Below are positions 9,581 through 18,982 of a stretch of 64,000 bases of DNA, one piece after another. Location: the NCBI GenBank assembly GCA_958421945.1, contig CATZMZ010000001.1:1-64000 (forward strand), written 5' to 3'. Every line of letters begins with the position of its first letter. The stretch's first letter is position 1. The notes beneath the pieces are model-generated. The model did not search any database. It saw nothing but the letters and a program-made list of their open reading frames with translations, and was not told the DNA's origin. Made by a program: the position numbers and the translations under genes. Origin of the DNA: an uncultured Eubacteriales bacterium. GTDB taxonomy: Bacteria > Bacillota > Clostridia > Christensenellales > Borkfalkiaceae.

Positions 9581-11407
9581 ATGAGAAAAGGTTTAAAAAG
9601 GAATAGCGTGTTAATTCTTTCCTTGTTGGCTTGCCTATTCGTCGCAACGTCGTTTGCCTGTTCGAAAAAGGGATACGACATAGGCGAATTCGAGGCAAAA
9701 TTCAAGGAAAACGCGAGATCGGAGTATTATCTCGGCAACGAGGTTTGTCTTGACGACCAGATTGTCAGAGTGAACGGAACTAAGGCGCAGGTAAACGTTT
9801 CGTGGACGAGTAACATTTCCGGTACTGTTCAGACAAAGGAGCTTTTCGGCTACGGTATGTACTTTTTCCCCGAGCAGTTAGGTGAATATACGCTTGAATA
9901 TATCGTTTCGTTTAACGGCGTCGAAAAAAGCGCTAACAAAAAAATAACTGTCGTTAAAAAACCGCCTAACGAACATATAATTCAGCCGGAACCGGAAGTT
10001 TACGACGATGCCGAAAACAAACTTGATGGATTCGACAACGTCTATAAATACAGCGCAATCGTTAAAACCGCCGACGGTATAATAGATAAAATCGCACTTT
10101 CAAAAACGTTGACGGATTTAAACGGTGCAAACATAAAAGACACCGTTGCATACGTAGGGTTTACCGAAGGTTTTTCCGTCGGAAGTACGTTGGCGATTAA
10201 CTTCAAGGGTAAAAATCTTCCTGCAATCGGGTTGTTCCTGGACGATGCCCCCGAGGGTACAAAAATAGGCGGCGTTTCTAATGCAGGTACAGGAATAATC
10301 TTTTCTAACTGCAACCACTGGAGTTGCGACAGGCTTATCGGGTGCGGACCGTACAGAATGTTTAACTCCGACCACAACACCGGCAGACGTGACTCGATTA
10401 CGTATTTCGGTCCGGAATTTCCCGATTCGGCAGAAATGGGAAGAAATCATCTCGATGCTAACACAAATTATCGTTTTGAGTTAAATCTTGTTTATGCAGA
10501 CGAGACGGAAAACAAAGCGACGATTAACTTCAAGTTCTTTAAGGTAATAGGCGCAAATAAAGAGTTGATTACGGAATTTAACCTTACTTCGACTTTGGCT
10601 GACGTAAATTATAACAGTACGGCGTTTGCTTTCTATAACGGACCTCGTCCCGAGTACGGCAGAATCGAGTTTTCTTACGAGCTGTATAATCTTAACGCCG
10701 AAATGAAGGTGGCGGGCGTAAGCGGCGCATATTCCTATAAAGCGGAAACAACGGTCGAAAACGGTCAGGTAAAAAGCGTAACGCTTAAAGCGGCGGCAAG
10801 CGATTTGCTTCGCAATACCGACGAGGACACCGTTTCGTACCTGGGATTTGAATCCGGTTTGGGAGCGGGAAAGACGTTGGCAATCGATTTTACGGGAAAG
10901 AATATGCCCGTAATAGGAATGTTCCTCGATAACGCACCCGAAGGAACGGTCATCGGCGGACTTAAAGACGCGGGTACGGGATTAGTGTATATGAACTGTA
11001 ACGCGCAAAGAGATTTAGGAAGGTTAGTGGCATACGGACCGAACAGGTTTTTGACGTCGGACGGACCGACGGAAGGATCTCACCGCGACGGTTTAGGACA
11101 TTACGAGGGAGCAGCGGGAGGCAGCGAATCGTCGGAGTTCGGATATAAAAATCTCGTAGCGGGAACGGATTACAGGTTAGAAATAAAGATATTGTCGGCA
11201 GACGTGGCAACGCACAGCGCGAAATATACGATAACGCTTTACAAAATCGAAAACGGAGCGGCTGCGACGGTAAGGTCCATCACAAGAATGTGTACGTTAG
11301 AAGGGATAAACTATAACAGCACGAAATTCGCGTTTTACGGACTTACCAGACCGGAATTCGGCGATATCACGTTCTCGTATGAACTTTACGATACCGCCGA
11401 GGTATAG
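9581..11407 (+). CDS. Putative surface lipoprotein with two copies of a locus-specific repeat module
   Basis: 608 residues. An N-terminal basic and hydrophobic stretch ends in SFAC, a plausible though imperfect lipobox. A short Ig-like region (residues 50-130) follows. Two about 220-residue modules follow: the first (about 158-370) is diverged, the second (about 382-606) is nearly identical to the two modules of the protein at 13176. Each module has DTVxYxGF, a GKxxPxIGxFLD segment, APEGTxIGG, and ends in FxxEFGxIxFSYE-like strands, suggesting a beta-rich fold. I do not recognise the module. Position after the transporter suggests glycan binding or scaffolding at the cell surface. Start supported by GGAG seven bases upstream. 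Confidence 0.75.
   Translation: MRKGLKRNSVLILSLLACLFVATSFACSKKGYDIGEFEAKFKENARSEYYLGNEVCLDDQIVRVNGTKAQVNVSWTSNISGTVQTKELFGYGMYFFPEQLGEYTLEYIVSFNGVEKSANKKITVVKKPPNEHIIQPEPEVYDDAENKLDGFDNVYKYSAIVKTADGIIDKIALSKTLTDLNGANIKDTVAYVGFTEGFSVGSTLAINFKGKNLPAIGLFLDDAPEGTKIGGVSNAGTGIIFSNCNHWSCDRLIGCGPYRMFNSDHNTGRRDSITYFGPEFPDSAEMGRNHLDANTNYRFELNLVYADETENKATINFKFFKVIGANKELITEFNLTSTLADVNYNSTAFAFYNGPRPEYGRIEFSYELYNLNAEMKVAGVSGAYSYKAETTVENGQVKSVTLKAAASDLLRNTDEDTVSYLGFESGLGAGKTLAIDFTGKNMPVIGMFLDNAPEGTVIGGLKDAGTGLVYMNCNAQRDLGRLVAYGPNRFLTSDGPTEGSHRDGLGHYEGAAGGSESSEFGYKNLVAGTDYRLEIKILSADVATHSAKYTITLYKIENGAAATVRSITRMCTLEGINYNSTKFAFYGLTRPEFGDITFSYELYDTAEV
10826..11383 (+). repeat. Module repeat copy A (558 bp)
   Basis: Coding repeat inside the lipoprotein gene. 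By eye it is identical over 558 bases to 14880-15437 (offset 4054) and identical over the first 442 bases to 14166-14607 (offset 3340). Identity includes silent positions, pointing to recent duplication or gene conversion. Confidence 0.9.
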
Positions 11408-11435
11408 TTTTGCTATTTAGAAGGAGATGATGAAA

Positions 11436-12980
11436 ATGAAAAAATTACTTTCACTTTTATTTGTTATGATTTTAACGATATCCACGTTAGTCGGCACGGG
11501 TTGCGCGACCGAAACAGTAGATATTTCGGATAATCCGTATACAAAGTATTACAAGGATAATACGCACGAATTCGATTTCTATGCGTGCCATACTCCGGTT
11601 CCCGGTAAATTTTGGTTTGACGGGGTTGTGGTTGAAGAATACGAGGATTTCAGAACGGCGGAAAGATATAAAGAATATGCCGACTGCGGTTTTAACATCG
11701 TGTATATTCAAGGCAACGACGAATACGACCCCGACCGCAACAATTTTGAAAAAAGCCAGCTCAAGAAAAACCTTGACGAAATAAGAAAGGGCGGTTTAAG
11801 CAGGGCGATTATAACCGATATCAGAATACACGATTTGTCCGGCTCTACGACACCGCTTGTCGGAGAGGGGTGCAGATTTGCAACATACCAAGATCTTTTA
11901 GATTATTTGAAGTTCTGTACCGATCAATATAGGTATTACGACAACGGAATCGTTATAGGCCTAATGCTGAAAGACGAGCCTCAATGGTCGAGCCTTGATT
12001 CTTATTGCCTTATTTACAAAGCCTTGAATGAAATATGGGAGGGAATCAGAATCGATTGCTGCCTGCTTCCTCTCGAGGGACAAAAGCAATGGTTTGTCAG
12101 TCCGGCTACAGAGGGATATGACGAGATGACGAAGCCCGAAGCCTATGAGGAATATCTCGATAAGTTTTGCCGTGAAAGCGGAGCAAAACGTATCAATATG
12201 GACTCGTATCCCATAGACGCTTCTAACGGCAATGAATACAGTATTCAGACGGAACATTTCCGCGGGTTACAAATCCTGGCAAAAGTAGCAAAGAAATACG
12301 ACGCAGTTTTGGAAACCGTTGCACATTCTTCAGAAACGACCAAGGATTTGTTAGGTATGCAATACTGCAATAAGGGAATTAACGAGAGTGAGGCATATTG
12401 GCAGAATAACGCGTATATGATGTTCGGCGCGCAAACGTTTATATACTTTACTTACTGGGATAAAACCGATAACCATGCGGGTGAATATTTTACTTTCGGT
12501 TCTTCTTTCATTGCCCGCGACGGGACGAGAACGGAAAAATATTATTACATGCAAAGAATACATCAGGAGATGCAAAGGTTTGCTAAAGTAATGATGGATT
12601 TCAAGTATCAAAAAGTAAACTATTATTATCAAAAACCGACTAACTTCAGAACGCTGTATCTCGATTTCGATGAAACCGCCGATGATTTCGGTAATTTCTC
12701 CGAGCTTAAAAACGTTGAGTCCAAGTTGGCGAGCGTCGAGCTTATAACCGAAATGTATGACGCAAAGAACAATCAGTATATGTACTGTGTTATGAATCCG
12801 CAGGCACCGTCAAATGCAGAGTATAACGACGTTTCCAGCACGTTCACTCTTGAATTTGACAAAAAATATAAAGCGGTTGAGGTGTGGTATAACGGAAATT
12901 ACGAGTTGCTTCCCTTAGAAAACGGGAAAATCGATTTCACTCTCGGGGCAGGTTATTCGCTTTATATTTTACCATATTAG
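11436..12980 (+). CDS. Lipoprotein with TIM-barrel glycoside-hydrolase-like domain
   Basis: 514 residues from the ATG at 11436. AAGGAG sits at 11421-11426, so the earlier ATGs at 11427 and 11430 lie too close to it. The N-terminus is a lipoprotein signal ending in GTGC. The body begins with a YACHTPVPG motif and alternates beta strands and helices like a (beta/alpha)8 barrel; MLKDEP places Glu181 where clan GH-A enzymes carry the acid/base, and ETVAHSSETT (near residue 295) could supply a second acidic residue. It shares most of its length with the cytosolic protein at 15507. I do not recognise the family. Anchored outside the cell, it may trim the glycan before import. Function is inferred only. 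Confidence 0.75.
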   Translation: MKKLLSLLFVMILTISTLVGTGCATETVDISDNPYTKYYKDNTHEFDFYACHTPVPGKFWFDGVVVEEYEDFRTAERYKEYADCGFNIVYIQGNDEYDPDRNNFEKSQLKKNLDEIRKGGLSRAIITDIRIHDLSGSTTPLVGEGCRFATYQDLLDYLKFCTDQYRYYDNGIVIGLMLKDEPQWSSLDSYCLIYKALNEIWEGIRIDCCLLPLEGQKQWFVSPATEGYDEMTKPEAYEEYLDKFCRESGAKRINMDSYPIDASNGNEYSIQTEHFRGLQILAKVAKKYDAVLETVAHSSETTKDLLGMQYCNKGINESEAYWQNNAYMMFGAQTFIYFTYWDKTDNHAGEYFTFGSSFIARDGTRTEKYYYMQRIHQEMQRFAKVMMDFKYQKVNYYYQKPTNFRTLYLDFDETADDFGNFSELKNVESKLASVELITEMYDAKNNQYMYCVMNPQAPSNAEYNDVSSTFTLEFDKKYKAVEVWYNGNYELLPLENGKIDFTLGAGYSLYILPY

Positions 12981-13032
12981 AAACAATAAAAGGCGATCTG
13001 TTTATCGGATTGTCAAAGGAGATTAATAATAT

Positions 13033-13164
13033 ATGAAAAAATCGCATTACACAAAACCACTTTTAATTGTGGAGCAATTTAACAAGAGGGAAATATATCT
13101 TGTTTCTTCTCCGTACGGAGAAACGAAGGACGAATGGAATCTTGCAAACGGGGAAATTTTCTAA
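13033..13164 (+). CDS. Small 43-residue protein of unknown function
   Basis: ATG at 13033 follows an AGGAG site by 11 bases and gives a 43-codon frame ending at 13164, which leads straight into the ribosome site of the next gene (ATG 13176). The product begins MKKSHYTKPLLIVEQF and continues with REIYLVSSPYGE and a tail rich in acidic residues. Many Clostridia encode similar tiny proteins with a KPxxxVExF start near surface-protein genes, as far as I recall; no function is known to me. Position, spacing and ribosome site support translation; it is too short for statistical certainty. Confidence 0.55.
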   Translation: MKKSHYTKPLLIVEQFNKREIYLVSSPYGETKDEWNLANGEIF

Positions 13165-13175
13165 GGAGAAACGTT

Positions 13176-15461
13176 ATGGTTAAAAAATTAAAAACTATAC
13201 TTATTTTATCGTTAGGGTTGCTGTTAATGGCAAGTTGCGTTCTATTTGTTTCTTTTGCAAGTAAAGCGCACGCAGATAATACCGAAAATTTTCGTATCGA
13301 GGGGGCGCTGTTCAGAGTCCCCGCAAGCGAAGAAGAAAATTTCGGCATCAAATTCGAAGCGCATTTAGATTTCGAGACCTATAAGACCGTAAAGGCACAA
13401 GGCGCTTCTTTCGGAGTGTTTATCGTTCCCACGGACTTAAAAGACGACGCGGCGCAAATCAAAGACGTGACGGGACTTGCGCCCGTTGAAAGAAACGGCG
13501 AATACGTTTTCTCGGGTGCTGTTTACGACATTCTTTGGCCAAACGTTACCAGACCTTTTACCGCAAAGGCTTATTATAAAATCGGCAACAATTATGTTTT
13601 TTCCGATAACGGCGAATGGTTTAGCGGAAGAACGCTCCTTACGATGACAACTCAGGCACTCGTTGAAAATAGCAAGCAATACGCAGAATACACCGAAAGA
13701 TTTAACTCGATTATTAACTACGCGTTAAACAAAGGTTACGTGGAAAACAACGTTACGTTAAGCATTTCCGATTCAAAAATTGTGGAAACAGGCACAACTT
13801 TTACGGTTGATTGTTCGGTTAAAAACGGCGCAACCGGGAAAAACGTTTTAGCGGCTTATCCTATCGTTACGATAACGGATAACGGCGGTGAACCGATTGA
13901 CGGAGTTATAGAGCTTGTCGGCGGTACGCAAAACGCCTATAAGATTGTTAAAACAGCCCAAAACGCCACTATTAAGATTCAATTAGGAACGGGCGAGAAC
14001 GCCATCGTAAAAGCTTTTGACGGTTATTCTTTCATCAACGAAAAAATAGTTGAGGGTGTCAGCGGCGCATACGGTAAAAACGCAACTACGGTAGTCGGAA
14101 ACGGGGTAATAACCTCCGTAACGCTAAAAGCGCCGACAAGCGACTTACTTACTAATAAAAATAATGACACCGTTTCGTACCTGGGATTTGAATCCGGTTT
14201 GGGAGCGGGAAAGACGTTGGCAATCGATTTTACGGGAAAGAATATGCCCGTAATAGGAATGTTCCTCGATAACGCACCCGAAGGAACGGTCATCGGCGGA
14301 CTTAAAGACGCGGGTACGGGATTAGTGTATATGAACTGTAACGCGCAAAGAGATTTAGGAAGGTTAGTGGCATACGGACCGAACAGGTTTTTGACGTCGG
14401 ACGGACCGACGGAAGGATCTCACCGCGACGGTTTAGGACATTACGAGGGAGCAGCGGGAGGCAGCGAATCGTCGGAGTTCGGATATAAAAATCTCGTAGC
14501 GGGAACGGATTACAGGTTAGAAATAAAGATATTGTCGGCAGACGTGGCAACGCACAGCGCGAAATATACGATAACGCTTTACAAAATCGAAAACGGAGCG
14601 GCTGCGAAGGTAAGGTCCATCACAAAAACGTGCGAGTTAGAAGGGATAAACTACGACAGTACGAAATTCGCGTTTTACGGACTTACCAGACCGGAATTCG
14701 GCAATATCACGTTCTCGTATACAATAAGAGATATGGAAGTGTTCGGAACAACCGAAACGCAGTCCAAAATCATTTCCGGAGTATACGGTAAAAACGCAAC
14801 TACGGTAGTCGAAAACGGGGAAATAACCTCCGTAACGCTAAAAGCGCCGACAAGCGACTTACTTACTAATAAAAATAATGACACCGTTTCGTACCTGGGA
14901 TTTGAATCCGGTTTGGGAGCGGGAAAGACGTTGGCAATCGATTTTACGGGAAAGAATATGCCCGTAATAGGAATGTTCCTCGATAACGCACCCGAAGGAA
15001 CGGTCATCGGCGGACTTAAAGACGCGGGTACGGGATTAGTGTATATGAACTGTAACGCGCAAAGAGATTTAGGAAGGTTAGTGGCATACGGACCGAACAG
15101 GTTTTTGACGTCGGACGGACCGACGGAAGGATCTCACCGCGACGGTTTAGGACATTACGAGGGAGCAGCGGGAGGCAGCGAATCGTCGGAGTTCGGATAT
15201 AAAAATCTCGTAGCGGGAACGGATTACAGGTTAGAAATAAAGATATTGTCGGCAGACGTGGCAACGCACAGCGCGAAATATACGATAACGCTTTACAAAA
15301 TCGAAAACGGAGCGGCTGCGACGGTAAGGTCCATCACAAGAATGTGTACGTTAGAAGGGATAAACTATAACAGCACGAAATTCGCGTTTTACGGACTTAC
15401 CAGACCGGAATTCGGCGATATCACGTTCTCGTATGAAATTTACGACACCGTCAACGGGTAA
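13176..15461 (+). CDS. Secreted repeat protein with two nearly identical modules
   Basis: 761 residues from the ATG at 13176, chosen because AAGGAG lies seven bases before it. A signal peptide runs to about residue 33 (ASKAHA, then DN), type I cleavage. Residues 40-190 form a domain (ALFRVPASEEENFGIKFEA..., GVFIVPTDL) like those in clostridial exported proteins; an Ig-like segment follows (about 195-285). Then come two about 225-residue modules (about 293-519 and 531-759) in 714-base register, the same module as in the 9581 lipoprotein. No sortase or S-layer anchor is visible. Likely an extracellular glycan-binding or scaffold protein; function unproven. Confidence 0.75.
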   Translation: MVKKLKTILILSLGLLLMASCVLFVSFASKAHADNTENFRIEGALFRVPASEEENFGIKFEAHLDFETYKTVKAQGASFGVFIVPTDLKDDAAQIKDVTGLAPVERNGEYVFSGAVYDILWPNVTRPFTAKAYYKIGNNYVFSDNGEWFSGRTLLTMTTQALVENSKQYAEYTERFNSIINYALNKGYVENNVTLSISDSKIVETGTTFTVDCSVKNGATGKNVLAAYPIVTITDNGGEPIDGVIELVGGTQNAYKIVKTAQNATIKIQLGTGENAIVKAFDGYSFINEKIVEGVSGAYGKNATTVVGNGVITSVTLKAPTSDLLTNKNNDTVSYLGFESGLGAGKTLAIDFTGKNMPVIGMFLDNAPEGTVIGGLKDAGTGLVYMNCNAQRDLGRLVAYGPNRFLTSDGPTEGSHRDGLGHYEGAAGGSESSEFGYKNLVAGTDYRLEIKILSADVATHSAKYTITLYKIENGAAAKVRSITKTCELEGINYDSTKFAFYGLTRPEFGNITFSYTIRDMEVFGTTETQSKIISGVYGKNATTVVENGEITSVTLKAPTSDLLTNKNNDTVSYLGFESGLGAGKTLAIDFTGKNMPVIGMFLDNAPEGTVIGGLKDAGTGLVYMNCNAQRDLGRLVAYGPNRFLTSDGPTEGSHRDGLGHYEGAAGGSESSEFGYKNLVAGTDYRLEIKILSADVATHSAKYTITLYKIENGAAATVRSITRMCTLEGINYNSTKFAFYGLTRPEFGDITFSYEIYDTVNG
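14069..14730 (+). repeat. Module repeat copy B
   Basis: Tandem partner of the copy at 14783 (offset 714 bases = 238 codons). 14166-14607 is identical to copies A and C by eye; substitutions cluster in the last 120 bases, where it reads AAGGTAAGGTCC and CAAAAACGTGCG. Confidence 0.9.
14783..15443 (+). repeat. Module repeat copy C
   Basis: From 14880 to 15437 identical by eye to copy A in the other gene; its 5' flank (14783-14879) matches copy B except for a few bases. The mosaic pattern suggests conversion between the genes. Confidence 0.9.
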
Positions 15462-15506
15462 TACTGAAAACAACAAACAATAATTTCTAAACGGCAAGGA
15501 GAGTAT

Positions 15507-17036
15507 ATGACAACGACGAGAAGACATTTAAAACTTAACGGAACGTGGTATGAAGAATGTCGTGGAACGCTTGAAATGTGGCAAGGTAAGACGCCTTTTG
15601 ATAAGTATTATAAAAATTGCAATAAGGAATTTTGGTTTTATGCTTGCCACACTCCCGTTCCGGGGTACTTTTACGAGGATGGAAAAGTAATATTTTATCA
15701 GGATTTCCGTACTCCGGAAAGATATAAAGAATACAGGGATTGCGGTCTTAACGTTTTATATTTGCAACCGAACGACGGATATTACGGCGAGGATTTCGAA
15801 ACAAGTCAGTTAAAGAAAAATCTCGACGCGGCAAAGGCGGGAGGAATCGATAAGGTAATAGTTTGCGATATGCGAATTCACGCTTTATCCGAAAAAAGAG
15901 AGCCGCTTATCGGCGAAGATAAGCAATTTAAAACTTATCAGGAGCTTGTAAACTACGTTAAAGAGTGTATAAAGCCTTATAAGGATTACGAAAACGGGTT
16001 GGTAATAGGTCTGATGCTTGTCGATGAACCGATACGGTCTCAGTTACCCCAGGCTGCACTTATGTTTAAGGTCGTTCAGGAGGTTTGGCCGGAGGCGTAT
16101 ATCGATGAATGTATGCTTCCGCTCGACGCGTCGTTTAAGGGAATGAACGGCGTAAAAGACGAGTTTTTAAGTTTTGAAGACGCATACGCCGATTATATCG
16201 ATGATTTTCTTTCGTGGTCGGAGGGGAAATACTTTTCTATAGATTCATACCCGTTAAGGGGAAACGCAACAAAGGACGGCGGCTATCTCGAGTATATTCT
16301 TCCGTCGCATTTCTATGGATTACAGTTGCTTAACAGAATTTGTAAAGCGCACGGCGCTCGATTTTACGGTATGTCGAATTCCTGCGAATTAGCGCCGTCG
16401 TTAGATAGAAAAGACCCGTCTCTTCGCGCGCCTACCGAGGACGAAATGTACTGGCAAAACAACTCGTATCTTTTGTTCGGGGTAAAGTGCCTGCAATATT
16501 ATACATACTGGGCAAAAACTTCGGGCAACAACAAAGGCGAATATCATATCGACGGCACGTGTTTTATAAATCGCGACGGAACGCGCACGGAAATGTATTA
16601 TTATATGAAACGCATGCACGAGGAGCTGCAAAAGTTCGCAAAGGTAATGCTTAACTTTGAATATAAAAAGGTCAACTATTATATAAAAGAGCGCATGTAT
16701 TTTTCTACAAATTACCTGCACTTTGACGAGACGGCAGAAGATTTCGGCAATTTTACGGCTATGGAGGTTTGCGAACAGCGCCATTCCTGCGCAGCGGTAA
16801 TAACCGAACTCCAAGACGAAAAAAACAATCAACTTATGTACGCGGTTATGAATCCGCAACATCCCGCGCTTTCAAGATTTATAGATAACAATGCCGATAT
16901 AACATTAAAATTTGCCGATAAATACAAGTTTGCAGAGGTATGGCACAACGGCGTAAGAACCACGGTTGAGTTAAATCGGGGAAAGATAAGAATAGAAATC
17001 GACGCAGGCCATGCGGTTTATTTGCTCCCGTTTTAA
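15507..17036 (+). CDS. Cytosolic TIM-barrel glycoside-hydrolase-like protein, paralogue of the 11436 lipoprotein
   Basis: 509 residues, no signal peptide. From residue 30 it parallels the lipoprotein: YACHTPVPG, FRTPERYKEY, SQLKKNLD, MLVDEP with Glu174 as the likely acid/base, then MYWQNNSYL and an aromatic-rich C-terminal part. The ribosome site AAGGAGAG lies five bases before the ATG. One paralogue outside and one inside the cell suggests the same linkage is attacked twice, before and after import, or that one copy only binds. The first 28 residues have no counterpart in the lipoprotein. The family is not one I can name. Confidence 0.75.
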   Translation: MTTTRRHLKLNGTWYEECRGTLEMWQGKTPFDKYYKNCNKEFWFYACHTPVPGYFYEDGKVIFYQDFRTPERYKEYRDCGLNVLYLQPNDGYYGEDFETSQLKKNLDAAKAGGIDKVIVCDMRIHALSEKREPLIGEDKQFKTYQELVNYVKECIKPYKDYENGLVIGLMLVDEPIRSQLPQAALMFKVVQEVWPEAYIDECMLPLDASFKGMNGVKDEFLSFEDAYADYIDDFLSWSEGKYFSIDSYPLRGNATKDGGYLEYILPSHFYGLQLLNRICKAHGARFYGMSNSCELAPSLDRKDPSLRAPTEDEMYWQNNSYLLFGVKCLQYYTYWAKTSGNNKGEYHIDGTCFINRDGTRTEMYYYMKRMHEELQKFAKVMLNFEYKKVNYYIKERMYFSTNYLHFDETAEDFGNFTAMEVCEQRHSCAAVITELQDEKNNQLMYAVMNPQHPALSRFIDNNADITLKFADKYKFAEVWHNGVRTTVELNRGKIRIEIDAGHAVYLLPF

Positions 17037-17049
17037 GCATTGAATGAGA

Positions 17050-17090
17050 ATAGCCCCCCTTTTTATGTTTACTCATATTGTGGGGGCTAT
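17050..17090 (+). terminator. Hairpin after the 15507 gene, terminator-like
   Basis: Arms ATAGCCCCC (17050-17058) and GGGGGCTAT (17082-17090) pair over nine bases with a 23-base loop. No T-run follows, so it may be a processing or weak termination structure. Confidence 0.35.
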
Positions 17091-17205
17091 ATTCAAGCAA
17101 GTCAAATGCCGAAAATCAGTATTTCAATATAAAAAGCGGCGTAAAAGCACGCTATTCTTTGGAAAGACTCATATTAAAATTTTTCATTCATTATAAGGTA
17201 AAAAA

Positions 17206-18858
17206 ATGTCAAACGTTACAAAAACTTATCTTCTGCCTAAAAAAATTCTTTATAAAAGCGGAAACATAGAAAACGAAAAAGCCTTGTTCGATAACGAAAG
17301 AGAGCAAATCTTCGTTTCGGAAAAAAACTATTGCATTTGCAGAGGCAAGGGATTCTTAGTTCTGGATTTCGGTAAGGAATTATGCGGCGGAATTCGTATT
17401 TTAAATCACGATGAGGACGCGTGTTGCGTGCCGCAAAGGATTCGCATAAGATTCGGAGAGTCCGTCAATGAGTGTTTTGCTGAAATTAACGAGAAAAACG
17501 CCGATAATCATCATTCCATACGCGATTTAACGGTTACTTTGCCGAGATATTTTGACGGAGAATTCGGACAAACGGGGTTCAGGTTTGTCAGGATCGATTT
17601 TCTTGAAGCCGCGGAGTATAGGCTTGTAAACGTTTATGCCGTTTCGTATTTTACCGACGAGGCGAGAAAAGGCATGTTCGAGTGTGACGATAAGCTTATA
17701 AACGATATTTATGAGACGTCGGCATACACTGTCTCGCTTAACATGCAACGATTTCTTTGGGACGGAATAAAAAGAGACAGACTTATCTGGGTCGGGGATA
17801 TGCAGCCCGAAGTCAGCGCGATAACGTATTTATACGGAAAAAGCGATTGTGTGGAAAGAACGCTTAAAACCGTAACCGAAGCAACGCCGCTGCCTGCCTG
17901 GTTCGGCAATATTCCGTCGTATTCGATGTGGTTTATAAAAATTGTCTATGAATACGCTTTAAAAAACGACGATAAAGAATTTGCCTTAAAATATTTGCCT
18001 TACATCGAGGGGATTTTAAGGCAGATTAACGATTGCGTGCAGCCGGACGGGGATATAAACTATTCCTTATCGCCGGCATTATGCCCCGGCGACGGTTATT
18101 TTTTCGACTGGCCTTCGTCCGGCAGCCTCGATTGCAAAATCGGGAACAGATATATTACGGTTTATTGTTTAAACACGTTAAAAGCGTTATATAAATTTTT
18201 GGACGTAAAGGAAAACCCTCTTTGCGACGCGGTTTTGAAAAAATTAGCCTTAAAGCGGGGAAACGAGCCTGTTTTAAAACAAATAATCGCCATGGGCTAT
18301 TTTTCGGAACACCTCGATAAATCTTTCGTTGCCGATAAGCTTATAAGGGGCGGAGCAAGCGGGGTTTCGGCGTTTATGAGCTATTACGTTTTAAGCGCAA
18401 TCGCTGAAACGTCTGAACCCGGAATCGCCTTGAACGTAATGAAAGAGTATTACGGCGGAATGTTGTCTGTCGGCGCAACTTCCTTTTGGGAAGAATTCGA
18501 TATAGACTGGTTAAAAAACAGCGACAGAATAGACAAATTGACGGCTGACGGGAAAAAGGATATTCACGGAGATTTCGGCGATTATTGTTATAAAGGTTTC
18601 AGACGTTCACTGTGCCACGGATGGGCGTGCGGACCGATTCAGTTTTTAACGGAGTACGTGCTCGGCGTCAAAATTTCAGAAAAAGGTTACAGAAAAATTC
18701 GTATCGAGCCGAATATGTGCCATTTAAAATGGGTTAAAGGGAGTGTTCCGACCCCGTACGGAATCGTTACAATCGAACACAGCTTAAATAAGAACGGCAT
18801 TGTTTTAACGACGGTGCAAGCCCCGAAAGAAGTAGAATACGAAGTTATCGTCCGATAG
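17206..18858 (+). CDS. GH78-like alpha-L-rhamnosidase
   Basis: 550 residues, no signal peptide, so probably cytosolic. A beta-sandwich N-terminal part (to about residue 155) precedes an (alpha/alpha)6 barrel. The hallmark is DGIKRDRLIWVGD at residues 186-198, which aligns with the GH78 signature ending in DERLGWTGD; the usual catalytic Glu is replaced by Asp191. The C-terminal region (SVPTPYGIVTIEHSL) is the small beta domain normal for the family. It would release terminal L-rhamnose or a related 6-deoxyhexose from imported oligosaccharides. The protein is shorter than multidomain GH78 enzymes. Start has AAGG nine bases upstream. Substrate not certain. Confidence 0.8.
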   Translation: MSNVTKTYLLPKKILYKSGNIENEKALFDNEREQIFVSEKNYCICRGKGFLVLDFGKELCGGIRILNHDEDACCVPQRIRIRFGESVNECFAEINEKNADNHHSIRDLTVTLPRYFDGEFGQTGFRFVRIDFLEAAEYRLVNVYAVSYFTDEARKGMFECDDKLINDIYETSAYTVSLNMQRFLWDGIKRDRLIWVGDMQPEVSAITYLYGKSDCVERTLKTVTEATPLPAWFGNIPSYSMWFIKIVYEYALKNDDKEFALKYLPYIEGILRQINDCVQPDGDINYSLSPALCPGDGYFFDWPSSGSLDCKIGNRYITVYCLNTLKALYKFLDVKENPLCDAVLKKLALKRGNEPVLKQIIAMGYFSEHLDKSFVADKLIRGGASGVSAFMSYYVLSAIAETSEPGIALNVMKEYYGGMLSVGATSFWEEFDIDWLKNSDRIDKLTADGKKDIHGDFGDYCYKGFRRSLCHGWACGPIQFLTEYVLGVKISEKGYRKIRIEPNMCHLKWVKGSVPTPYGIVTIEHSLNKNGIVLTTVQAPKEVEYEVIVR

Positions 18859-18982
18859 TTTATCGAAAATTACGTAATAAGATAAATCGGAGGGCTTTGT
18901 ATATGCAAGGCGATTAACTTAGCAGTTTTTTCCATCGGCGATTTTAGTTATAGTTGAAAATTTATTTTGTTTGGAGGATGGT

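Noticed and set aside
10962..15264. Three identical 82-codon minus-strand frames (10962, 14302, 15016)
   Set aside because: They are antisense shadows of the repeated module; identity simply reflects the DNA repeat.
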